Shown here: positions 1-7,022 of the stretch, piece by piece
Layout of the letters: every line of letters begins with the position of its first letter
Position numbering within the stretch: the first letter of the stretch is position 1
NCBI GenBank assembly: GCA_016195395.1
Contig: JACPZR010000192.1
Location: 1-11,738 of the forward strand
Source of the DNA: Spirochaetia bacterium
GTDB lineage: Bacteria > Spirochaetota > Leptospirae > Leptospirales > Leptonemataceae
Length of the DNA: 11,738 nt
Reading direction: 5' to 3'
Position numbers and translations under genes: made by a program
The notes under the pieces: generated by a model
The model's database searches: none
What the model was told of the DNA's origin: nothing
The model's input: the letters and a program-made list of their open reading frames with translations, nothing else

Positions 1-822
1 CATCTGGGCAGCCCGGACACCACGTCATCGGAATGGGTGGGAAATATGGAAGTCCTGCACCAGCTGCTGGCCTGCTGGATCAACGTCCATCCGGATGACA
101 TTCCCCTCAATCCGCGCCTTGTAGGCCGACCAGGTGTAGGCAAGACAACGCTCGCCTGTGCTGCCGCCAAACAGCTGGAGCGCCCCACGTACATCTTCCA
201 AGCCACAATGGATACGCGTCCCGAAGATCTGCTGATCACACCGGTGATTGCGGAAAATGGAAAAATCAAGTACGTCGCATCGTCCATTGTCAGCGCCATG
301 GTTGCGGGCGGCGTGGCAATTCTTGACGAAGGAAACCGGATGGGTGAAAAGTCCTGGGCGTCGCTTGCCCCGCTCTTGGACCATCGACGTTATGTGGAAT
401 CCATTGTGGCCGGCGTCAAAGTTCAAGCTCACCCTGATTTCCGTTTCTGCACAACCATGAATGAAGACGCCTCAACATTCGAGGTACCCGAGTACATTCA
501 ATCCCGCCTGCAGCCTCAGATTTACATCGACTTTGCTGATGCCGATGAGGAAGCCGAAATCCTGCGCGCCAACATCCCCTTTGCATCGCAGGAAGTGGTC
601 AACTACGTGGTGAGCTTTTTACAGAAAGCGCATCAAGCGGACGAACCCTTTTCTGTTCGCGACGGGATAAACATCACGCGTCTGGTGCTCAAACTTGGCG
701 TATCCCGCAAATACATAAAGACGGTTGAAGACTCTTTGGATGAAGGCCGCGCCCGTGAGCTCATGCACGACTCCGTAATGGGTGTGCTGGGTGACGAAGC
801 GCTGCGATATTTGGGAACGTGA
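1..822 (+). CDS. MoxR/CbbQ-type AAA+ ATPase (5' end cut by window)
   Basis: AAA+ ATPase of the MoxR/CbbQ/NirQ group. Members couple ATP hydrolysis to remodelling or activating a partner protein, usually encoded next door. The frame is open to base 1, so the gene probably starts outside the window; a GTG at 37 is the first in-window start and gives 261 residues. Numbered from that GTG, Walker A is GRPGVGKT (30-37), Walker B is VAILDEGNR (93-101, ending in the acidic DE pair), sensor 1 is TTMN (139-142), a likely arginine finger is in SRLQP (156-160), and a sensor-2-like SVRDGINITR lies near 206-215. The stop overlaps the start of the next gene by four bases (GTGA, 819-822), indicating translational coupling to the TraB-like protein. 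No VWA-domain gene, the commonest MoxR partner, is visible; one could lie upstream. ATPase assignment is firm, substrate unknown. Confidence 0.9.
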   Translation, partial: HLGSPDTTSSEWVGNMEVLHQLLACWINVHPDDIPLNPRLVGRPGVGKTTLACAAAKQLERPTYIFQATMDTRPEDLLITPVIAENGKIKYVASSIVSAMVAGGVAILDEGNRMGEKSWASLAPLLDHRRYVESIVAGVKVQAHPDFRFCTTMNEDASTFEVPEYIQSRLQPQIYIDFADADEEAEILRANIPFASQEVVNYVVSFLQKAHQADEPFSVRDGINITRLVLKLGVSRKYIKTVEDSLDEGRARELMHDSVMGVLGDEALRYLGT

Positions 823-2087
823 ACTCGCCGCTTTCAGTACAATTAACACCAGGGGTCCGGATCGTCCCTATCATCCACGGCTCCGTTGAGTTTTCTGTCA
901 GGATTAGAAAGCTTTTCCTGACGGAGCCGCCCGCGTTGGTGGCTTTGGAACTTCCTGAAGACGCCGACCACTCGATTCACCGGGTCATGCCATTTCTGGA
1001 TCAGATTCCGGTGATCAGCACAACCGGTGAAAATCCTGTACACCTGATTTTTGAACCGTTGGAACCTCTGGTGGAGGCAGCGCGCTCGGCTTTTGAAGGG
1101 AACATTCCGTTCTATGCCGTGGACCTGCCTCCGTCGACCGCCGCGGCGTGGATCCCGGACTCCTTCCCCGACACATACGCTCTGCAATTCCTCACAATTC
1201 CACAGATCTATGAACTGTATAAACGTTATGCAAAGCCGGGCGATGAATCGTCGATCAGTACGGCGCTTTTGGATGAGCTGGACCGGATCCGCGAGCTCTA
1301 CATGGCCAGTCGTATCCGGCGGTTGTCACTATTAGCGTCGCCTGACACCGGTGGATTGTTGGTGGTGTGCGGGATTCGTCATGCCGCTGGATTGGAGCGC
1401 CTCCTCAAACTCACAGATGAAGCGTTTCAAAGCGAGTTTGCCGCCGCGCCGGAAGCCGCGCTTCTTGCAGGGTCTGAAGCGCCGAACGCGGACCCACTCG
1501 ATGAAGAGCCTATGGAAGCCCTCCTGAAACAAAGCGAACAGAAACTCTCGGGCAACTGGGACGTATCGGTGCTCTCGCGTGAATCGCCGGAAGTTCTGAG
1601 CCAGCCGGGGTACTACAACACAGCCTGGATCATGGCCAGAAAGCAGAACGGCCTTCTCAATTCGTTTAACCGGGTTGTGCTTCAGAGAAGCGCGTATCGC
1701 GAGGCCGTAAACCGCTACGAAAGAGAAAGCGGTGAACTCGTTCCGCCGCAGAGAGAAAAACTCTATTTTCAATTTGCGCGCAACTGGAGCTTGATCGAAA
1801 AGAAACTCCTTCCGGACCTGTTCCGACTTGTGATGAGCGCCCGGGCCTTCTTCAACGACAATTTTGCCCGAATCATGTATGACGTCCTGAATTATCTGCC
1901 TAAGAACCAAGGGTCGCCCTTTCCCGAGCTCAAACTGACGTTGGACGACATCTTCCGCGACAGCCGCCTGATCCGGTTCCGATTGAAGATGCGGCTGAAG
2001 AAGCGTGTGCCGCCGCCCAAGATCATCCGCCGCTTCAAACGAGAAAAATACCCCGGGGACCACGCGGAATCGAAGCGGGATCTGTAG
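819..2087 (+). CDS. TraB/ChaN/DUF5682-like superfamily protein, partner of MoxR ATPase
   Basis: A 422-residue protein without signal peptide or membrane segments. Its first 195 residues carry, in order, the landmarks of the TraB/ChaN/EreA-like superfamily: a glycine-histidine strand turn (VPIIHGSVEF, His20), a following acidic strand (VALELPED, Glu44), a strand ending FYAVDLPPS (98-106), an arginine-rich helix (RELYMASRIRRL, 158-169) and a second histidine turn (LLVVCGIRHAAGL, His188). The last two resemble the helix and VCGxxH strand of DUF5682 proteins, which are known to be encoded with MoxR ATPases and VWA proteins; the neighbouring MoxR gene supports that reading. Residues 200-250 look like a linker; the rest is mainly helical and ends in a very basic tail (391-409). 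The GTG start at 819 overlaps the ATPase stop. The family call rests on motif order and context and could be confirmed only by profile search. Enzymatic activity is unknown; a metal-dependent hydrolase-like site built on the two histidines and the glutamate is possible. Confidence 0.65.
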   Translation: MNSPLSVQLTPGVRIVPIIHGSVEFSVRIRKLFLTEPPALVALELPEDADHSIHRVMPFLDQIPVISTTGENPVHLIFEPLEPLVEAARSAFEGNIPFYAVDLPPSTAAAWIPDSFPDTYALQFLTIPQIYELYKRYAKPGDESSISTALLDELDRIRELYMASRIRRLSLLASPDTGGLLVVCGIRHAAGLERLLKLTDEAFQSEFAAAPEAALLAGSEAPNADPLDEEPMEALLKQSEQKLSGNWDVSVLSRESPEVLSQPGYYNTAWIMARKQNGLLNSFNRVVLQRSAYREAVNRYERESGELVPPQREKLYFQFARNWSLIEKKLLPDLFRLVMSARAFFNDNFARIMYDVLNYLPKNQGSPFPELKLTLDDIFRDSRLIRFRLKMRLKKRVPPPKIIRRFKREKYPGDHAESKRDL

Positions 2088-2128
2088 TTATCATTTTCGA
2101 TGAGGAAGAAGCCGACTTTGACTGGAAA

Positions 2129-2542
2129 GTGGTCTGGTGGGGGGAGCACAATCAGGAGTCCGACATGGCCTTCTACGCCACATCGCCCGGATTGGAAGTG
2201 GTGGGACCGGGAATCTGTCGCTGCCGGTATGGCGGTCTGATGATGACATACCCGCCGGGCCGCCTCCACGACATCTGGTCCGACGATCACTACGCCGCCT
2301 TTGAACGTCCGGCGGACCGACTGCTCGCCGCCGCAATAGAATACAACAGCAAGAACGCCGTAGTGCACCTGGCCAAGAACAGGCCTTCTGCGCGGCTCGT
2401 GGCTCTGGCCGGCAGAATCGGGCAGCGCATTATTCACATTCCACTCTCGGCCGTGAACCCTGTAACGTTAGGCAGGGTGCGTCGCTTTCATGTGCTCGAC
2501 TCTAAGGATCGCAGAGGAGAGGCCGGCGACTTTATCTGGTAG
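2129..2542 (+). CDS. Hypothetical protein, third gene of the MoxR cluster, start uncertain
   Basis: Unrecognised protein of 137 residues if started at GTG 2129. The frame stays open well upstream without any ATG, GTG or TTG. The codons just before 2129 read as plausible protein (VVIIFDEEEADFDW, from 2084), so the real N-terminus may lie near 2087-2096 and use a rare ATC or ATT start, with a GGGA at 2077-2080 as weak ribosome binding site. Alternatively it is joined to the upstream gene by frameshift. The protein is soluble-looking, with no signal peptide or membrane segment. Visible elements are a tryptophan pair (VVWWGEHN), CRCRYGGLMM, a hydrophobic helix (LLAAAIEYN) and the C-terminal GDFIW. 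It follows the TraB-like gene on the same strand with little or no gap, so it is probably the third gene of that operon. Its stop lies one base from the stop of the converging exported-protein gene. No function is proposed. Confidence 0.6.
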   Translation: MVWWGEHNQESDMAFYATSPGLEVVGPGICRCRYGGLMMTYPPGRLHDIWSDDHYAAFERPADRLLAAAIEYNSKNAVVHLAKNRPSARLVALAGRIGQRIIHIPLSAVNPVTLGRVRRFHVLDSKDRRGEAGDFIW

Positions 2543-2543
2543 G

Positions 2544-3353
2544 TCAGTCGGACTGAATCTGGTAAAGATTCCGTTTATCTTTGTTGTCCTGGTAAGCGGC
2601 AATCATCATGTCCATGTGAGAGACCGCCGCCCTAAGGCTCAGGTCCAGGACGCGGAAGGCGTGCACTTGCACTTCGGGGGACGTGCGGTCAAGAGTATCA
2701 TATAGGCGATAGTTGTGCCGCAGCGTTTCCATTTCCATGGTCTGGACAGAATAGTCCCGCACGCGAAGCAGTTTCCGCGTCCATAGGTCTGTATTATAGA
2801 CAGGGCGGGTTACAGCATCGAGAACAATGCACTCAAGCTGGTTGGCAGCGTTATATCCAAGACTCAGAGTCTGGCGGACGCTCACATATTCGCTTCCTCT
2901 CCACGCTCCCGGCACGTCCTCCAACATGATTTCCTGGTAGACCTGAAACTGCGGATACAGTCGGATCAATTCTTTGTGCTTGGCCTCCACGCTTCTCACG
3001 GTGCGATTCACGTTTCGAATCTCCATCTTGAGGAGCCGAAGCATCTCTTCACGGTAATACTTCTCCTGCGGGTTCTCAACGTTGCTGGCAAATTCATCCG
3101 AGATGAGGACCACTGGATCTGCGTCGTTCGCGGGATCATTCTTGAAGCGAGGGTCCGGGCCCGCCGGCAGTTTGGCGCACGTACGGAGCGGGTCCGTAGG
3201 CGCTTTCTTTGCCACGCCCGACGATGGGTTCTGCTTTTCCGCCGGCTTGTCCTGCGGTTTCTCCTGCGCGACAGATTGCGGTGGATATATCACGAAAAGA
3301 GCTGCAAGGGCGGCCATGCCCACGATCCCGGAAATGCTAGAAAGTAACTTCAT
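2544..3353 (-). CDS. Exported protein of unknown function
   Basis: A 269-residue protein with an N-terminal signal peptide: MKLL, then a hydrophobic core (about 8-23), with a likely signal peptidase I site after SVA or SVAQ near residues 29-30. No lipobox cysteine is present. A low-complexity Lys/Pro/Gln linker (31-55) follows, typical of exported proteins that stand off a membrane. The remainder (about 80-269) is mostly helical and charged, with a possible coiled coil around 95-130 and only two cysteines (59 and 175). No known domain is recognised. The ATG at 3353 is preceded by GAGG (3361-3364) at seven bases, a good ribosome binding site. It lies 118 bases downstream of the SpoIIE-TPR phosphatase gene on the same strand and could be co-transcribed with it; no clear terminator separates them. 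Export is well supported, function is not. Confidence 0.8.
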   Translation of the reverse strand: MKLLSSISGIVGMAALAALFVIYPPQSVAQEKPQDKPAEKQNPSSGVAKKAPTDPLRTCAKLPAGPDPRFKNDPANDADPVVLISDEFASNVENPQEKYYREEMLRLLKMEIRNVNRTVRSVEAKHKELIRLYPQFQVYQEIMLEDVPGAWRGSEYVSVRQTLSLGYNAANQLECIVLDAVTRPVYNTDLWTRKLLRVRDYSVQTMEMETLRHNYRLYDTLDRTSPEVQVHAFRVLDLSLRAAVSHMDMMIAAYQDNKDKRNLYQIQSD

Positions 3354-3471
3354 AAAGAGGCCTCATGTCACCGTGCGCGTATCCTCTGGGATAGTCCACA
3401 TACAAAAAGACGTCTAAATCCAGGGCACAGGCCACCTGTATTTGAAGAAATCCCGCGCGAATGGCCCGCAA

Positions 3472-5778
3472 CTACTCCATCAGGTCTTTCAGCTTCTGGA
3501 CATTCCGATTGCCCGGCGCAATTGCTTCCGCTTTTCTTATGAATTCCCAGGCACGGTCACGCTGACCAACGTTTCGATAGAGATCCGCCAGGTGGATAAG
3601 ATTGTGTACGTTATCCGGGTCCGCATCGTAGAGTTTGTGGGCGCCCTGCAATGAGCTCTGGATGTCGCCGATTTTCTTTTCCGCCACCGACAGGTAATAC
3701 CAGAAGATCGGCATGTCAGGTTCGGACGAAAGATAGCGCCGGAGCACTTTCACGGCTGTGTCGTAGTCTTTTCCCTTGAAACTCAGAACGGCCAAAAGCT
3801 TGTTCAACTTCTGGTTGTTAGGGTCTGTCTTGTAGGCTTCGTGAAGCACAGACAATGCCGTTTCCATTTCGCCTTTTTCATAGAACGCTTTGCCTTTCTG
3901 GTAAACATCCTGTACGGCCTTTTGACCATCCGCGCCGACGGAACGATCTATAGGCAGCGCGCTCTGTGTCGGTGCTGCGTGTTCGTGAAAACCCAGGCGC
4001 AGCATCGAAAGATCGTCAATCAGCTCGCCTGTGCTCCGGATCAGGTTTTCTATTTCGGGCAGACTCCCCTTGGCGGCCTCAACGTGTTTCAGAAAGAGCG
4101 TTTCGTCGGTGTTGATGATGCGCTCTGCTGTGCCGTTATCCGTCTGCGATCCAAAATGTATGTCATCCCGGCCGTCAGAGGCCATGATCAGAACATCACC
4201 GGGTTGCAGTTGAACTTTCCTCACCTTGAACGTGGCTTCCAAATCAAATCCTAACTTGGGAAGGAACTCTGCATCCTCGTCCAGGAAGCTCGCGCGTCCA
4301 TTTCGGTACAACACCGAGTGCGGGTGCTCCGCGCTCCAGTAGCAGACTTCTCCTGAGAGGTCGTCCACCAATAGAAGAATCGCGGAAATGGCCATGCTCC
4401 CGTCGAAAGAGCGGAACACAGAGTCGATCTCGCGGTAGACGTTAGTCACCCACTGCTCCGGCGTTACATCAAGAACCTTCTTGTTGGCAGCTGATCGCGC
4501 CATGATAGAGTTCATAACCACACCCATTACCAGAGACCCGCCTGCTCCCTGCATGGATTTTCCCATAGCATCCCCGTTCAAGGCCATCGTGTAAGTGCGG
4601 AAGTTCTCCGGTGTGCCGAGTTTCAGGTTTCCGGTAACACAGATGTCCCCGCCCAGCTCGGCCTTGCGGTTTTTGAATTCGAAACTCTTCTTCTGGCGGA
4701 TGATGAAATCCGTGGATACGACGGGTGACTTGTTCGCGTTGAAGAACAGCGGTTCTGCAAGGAGAGATGTCAGGAAATAGTCGCCGTCCTGCTGGACCTT
4801 CAGCTTCTGCACCTCTGTCAACGTCTGCTTCAGTTCATTGGTCCTCTCTTCGATCTTTGTTTCCAGGTTTTGATTGAGCGCAGTGATCTGCTCATACATG
4901 TCTTTCAATTTGGAAACAACTACGCCCAGGAGGTGCCCCTGCTCCCCAAACTCATCCGTAGACGTCCGCGTGCTCTGCACGTCGAAATTTCCCTCCCCAA
5001 GACCTATGAGCACCTGGTTCGTCTGGGAGAGACCAAACTTGATCGAGTTCGCCACAACATAAGCGACAATGAGCATCGAGAGAATGGCCTGCGCCGAAAG
5101 AAAGAGGATGTGAATGAGAGGCGCTTGAACGCTGAGTTTCCCGTAAGAGGAAGCATAGAAGATATAGGCAAACACCGCAATCGGCGTAATCGTCACAGAC
5201 GTAATGGAAAGGAGAATGCGCCGGAAAGAGCCCACGAATCGGACCCGATTGGAAGGCACTTCGATAGCGCCCAGCGCAGGCCTTTGCAGCAGGTCCCGCA
5301 TGGCGCTTTCAGTAACGTACAGGTACATGACAAAGGAGATGGGAAGGACAAAGATCAGCGCATACGTTTCCGCAACGACAGCCACCAAAGGTAATTCGCG
5401 GAGTATGGTAGTGTAGAGCGCAAAGCCGCTGATATGGCCCGCCACCCAGCGGAGAATGATTGTATTGCCCTCTTGGAATGGATAGTGGAGCACGCGCAGC
5501 TTGAGGGCGACTTTTTCCTCACTGGATAACGCACCTGCCTCCAATCGTTCCATATCCCGTCCGATGGCGCGGAGGCGGCGCACACGCGCCACTATGCCCC
5601 AGGCGACTGTGTAGCCGCCGCAGATCACGCCGCAGATTGCCACTGTCATCAGTTGTTCCGGCCTGGAAAAGGCGCCGGTAATTGCAATAAAGTACACAAA
5701 ACTCGGAATGGGGATGAGGCTCGTGAATAGTTCTAATCGGAGGGTGAGGTTCAGGATGAGTCGGTTCTGGTTGTTCAT
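3472..5778 (-). CDS. Membrane-anchored SpoIIE-family (PP2C) serine/threonine phosphatase with TPR tail
   Basis: A 768-residue signalling phosphatase. The N-terminal part has about five or six membrane segments (near 16-36, 44-64, 115-155, 188-210 and 220-246). A HAMP-like stretch (about 247-295) and a coiled coil (about 290-330) follow. The SpoIIE/PP2C catalytic domain (about 335-597) shows its metal-binding motifs: AELGGDICVTG (373-383), NGDAMGKSMQGAGG (401-414), LLLVDDLSGEVCYW (468-481), LQPGDVLIMASDG (524-536) and IDDLSMLRLG (587-596). Two to four TPR repeats (about 620-765) end the protein. Such proteins normally dephosphorylate anti-sigma-factor antagonists (STAS proteins) in partner-switching pathways, so signals sensed in the membrane part would alter a sigma factor or similar target. 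No STAS or HPK partner is in the window. The start lacks a strong Shine-Dalgarno sequence (AACGAACCA before ATG). This domain combination is common in leptospires. Confidence 0.92.
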   Translation of the reverse strand: MNNQNRLILNLTLRLELFTSLIPIPSFVYFIAITGAFSRPEQLMTVAICGVICGGYTVAWGIVARVRRLRAIGRDMERLEAGALSSEEKVALKLRVLHYPFQEGNTIILRWVAGHISGFALYTTILRELPLVAVVAETYALIFVLPISFVMYLYVTESAMRDLLQRPALGAIEVPSNRVRFVGSFRRILLSITSVTITPIAVFAYIFYASSYGKLSVQAPLIHILFLSAQAILSMLIVAYVVANSIKFGLSQTNQVLIGLGEGNFDVQSTRTSTDEFGEQGHLLGVVVSKLKDMYEQITALNQNLETKIEERTNELKQTLTEVQKLKVQQDGDYFLTSLLAEPLFFNANKSPVVSTDFIIRQKKSFEFKNRKAELGGDICVTGNLKLGTPENFRTYTMALNGDAMGKSMQGAGGSLVMGVVMNSIMARSAANKKVLDVTPEQWVTNVYREIDSVFRSFDGSMAISAILLLVDDLSGEVCYWSAEHPHSVLYRNGRASFLDEDAEFLPKLGFDLEATFKVRKVQLQPGDVLIMASDGRDDIHFGSQTDNGTAERIINTDETLFLKHVEAAKGSLPEIENLIRSTGELIDDLSMLRLGFHEHAAPTQSALPIDRSVGADGQKAVQDVYQKGKAFYEKGEMETALSVLHEAYKTDPNNQKLNKLLAVLSFKGKDYDTAVKVLRRYLSSEPDMPIFWYYLSVAEKKIGDIQSSLQGAHKLYDADPDNVHNLIHLADLYRNVGQRDRAWEFIRKAEAIAPGNRNVQKLKDLME

Positions 5779-5822
5779 TGGTTCGTTTGACGGTCTAACG
5801 TTATTGGACGGGGTCGATGAGC

Positions 5823-5850
5823 AAGATATTCTCTAAACGGAGCGGATCAA
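5823..5850 (-). promoter_or_regulatory. Possible sigma70-type promoter of the SpoIIE-TPR gene
   Basis: Read on the minus strand, TTGATC (5845-5850) and TATCTT (5823-5828) are separated by 16 bases. Each box matches 4 of 6 consensus positions. Transcription would begin near 5815, giving a leader of about 37 bases before the ATG at 5778. The -35 box directly abuts the U-tract of the lipase terminator, so termination and initiation sites are packed together. This is a visual match only. Confidence 0.3.
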
Positions 5851-5882
5851 AAAAAACAGGCGGACGCTGACGCCCGCCTGTT
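5849..5882 (-). terminator. Rho-independent terminator of the lipase gene
   Basis: On the minus strand a perfect nine-base-pair stem forms from AACAGGCGG and CCGCCTGTT (5855-5863 pairing with 5874-5882) around a ten-base loop. It is followed immediately by eight T residues (5849-5856 as A on the plus strand, sharing the last two stem bases). It lies about 25 bases after the lipase stop, so the lipase is a separate transcription unit from the phosphatase downstream of it. Confidence 0.9.
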
Positions 5883-5907
5883 CTCTAACCACAAGTCGTT
5901 TGAAACG

Positions 5908-6804
5908 TTATTGGTGGTTCTTGGCGTTCAGTGCAACCTTCAGGAAGAAGCCGGGTGCATCGAACCAGGTTTGGCCGCTGTAGAGTGTGTTGGAAATTTC
6001 AAGGTGGTCAATACCCGTGGTCAACCAGCCGTAGGAAGGCTCGCCCATCCATGTGCCCCAATGAGCAGAGGATACGGGAACCAGTCCGTCGCAGGATCCG
6101 CCGTAACCGGTGACTGCGCCCGTAATGGAGCAGACCGGCTGCACGATGCCCATCAGCGGGTGCTGGATGAGGTCAGGAATCGTAATGTGAGCGCCGTAGG
6201 AGTAGTACTTCACTCCGCTTGCGTTCGGGGTGGCTGCATTGAATGCCGCAACACCAGTCTTGGTCAAGGAGCCGAGGGCTGCCAGAACGTTAGACGAGGT
6301 TTTGCCATATACGATCGGAACAAAGGCATTCATGATCAGAGCAAGCGCGCCCTGAACAGAGGTTGGCAGGCCGGCAATGACGTCAGCAACAGGGCTGCCG
6401 CCGTGAACACCGCTGAGAGAGCTGAACGTGGATGTCTTGGAAGCAAGACCCAGGTTCGTGATAGCGTAGCGGGTATCGAGGCCGCCTTGTGAGTGGCCGA
6501 TGTAGTGCACTTTGGTGTAGTTGTTTGCTGCCATCCAAAGGAGAACTTTCTTTTGGAGGTCGCTGGCGCGTGTCTGGTTGGAGGCTGTGGGGCTCTTGGT
6601 AGGAGCGTAGACTGCCACACCCTGTGAACGCAGATAGGAGTCCATTCCACCCCAGTAGCCAAGGATATCAATTACGCCGGTTGAATCTGATCCCCAGCCG
6701 AATAGTCCGTGCGAAAGCACGATTGGATAGCTTCCCGTCAATTGACCCGCAAAAAGCGGCATCGTGATGAAAGCAAAGAACACTGCCATGATACTTCTCT
6801 TCAT
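5908..6804 (-). CDS. Secreted triacylglycerol lipase (Pseudomonas family-I-like alpha/beta hydrolase)
   Basis: Lipase of 298 residues, hydrolysing ester bonds of acylglycerols outside the inner membrane. It begins with a signal peptide (MKRSIMAVFF..., cleavage near Ala19-Gly20). The oxyanion loop is SHGLFG (31-36) and the nucleophile Ser105 sits in GHSQGG. The likely acid Asp239 lies in SCDGLVPVSSAHWG, and the likely catalytic His267 in GIDHLEIS. Cys225 and Cys238 could form the disulfide seen in family I lipases. The start at 6804 is chosen over an in-frame ATG at 6837 because a strong GGGGGA ribosome binding site sits six bases before it and the signal peptide begins there. No lipase-specific foldase (Lif/LipB) gene is in the window, so folding may be chaperone-independent or use an unlinked one. 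The gene ends at a strong terminator. It could instead prefer shorter-chain esters. Confidence 0.9.
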   Translation of the reverse strand: MKRSIMAVFFAFITMPLFAGQLTGSYPIVLSHGLFGWGSDSTGVIDILGYWGGMDSYLRSQGVAVYAPTKSPTASNQTRASDLQKKVLLWMAANNYTKVHYIGHSQGGLDTRYAITNLGLASKTSTFSSLSGVHGGSPVADVIAGLPTSVQGALALIMNAFVPIVYGKTSSNVLAALGSLTKTGVAAFNAATPNASGVKYYSYGAHITIPDLIQHPLMGIVQPVCSITGAVTGYGGSCDGLVPVSSAHWGTWMGEPSYGWLTTGIDHLEISNTLYSGQTWFDAPGFFLKVALNAKNHQ

Positions 6805-7022
6805 TATATTCCCCCAGCGGGATTTCTCCCGTTGCATCTAGTTTTGTTGGGCCCAAGGCCTGTGCTCACTCTATGCAAGTCGCGTGCCCGGCAGGGGGAG
6901 AGAAAGAAGCCCCGCAATGAGGCGACTCTCGGCCTTTTTAGGTAGTCCTTTGGCTGTATTCCAGGTTCCTAGAATTCCAAGAAGTTGGAAAATCCAAGAA
7001 TTGGGATGCTAGTCCAAACTGC
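6805..7022. other. Intergenic region with TTCCAA/TTGGAA dyads
   Basis: A gap of 218 bases between the hydrolase stop and the lipase start, the longest in the window. I see no gene in it. Near the hydrolase end are two short dyads: TTCCAA-GAAG-TTGGAA (6975-6990) and CCAA-GAA-TTGG (6994-7004). Neither has a following U-tract of note, so they may be a weak terminator, an operator or chance. The lipase promoter should lie here, but I find no convincing -35/-10 pair. Confidence 0.5.
6810..6815 (-). promoter_or_regulatory. Ribosome binding site that sets the lipase start
   Basis: On the minus strand GGGGGA lies five bases before the ATG at 6804 (the G run is six away). The longer in-frame ATG at 6837 would put eleven residues in front of the signal peptide and has no comparable site, so this motif decides the start. 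Confidence 0.7.

Noticed and set aside
1332..2063. Minus-strand open frame opposite the TraB-like gene
   Set aside because: Superfamily motifs and operon overlap support the + strand; the antisense product is a typical shadow.
3354..3471. Terminator or promoter between the phosphatase and exported protein genes
   Set aside because: ACAGG/CCTGT and GACGTC plus T-run were seen, but stems are too short or have no loop, and no convincing -35/-10 pair was found.
5911..6492. Plus-strand open frame opposite the lipase
   Set aside because: The lipase strand has signal peptide, catalytic residues and a terminator; this frame has none.
6805..6837. Upstream ATG at 6837 for the lipase
   Set aside because: It adds eleven polar residues before the signal peptide and lacks the strong ribosome binding site present before 6804.
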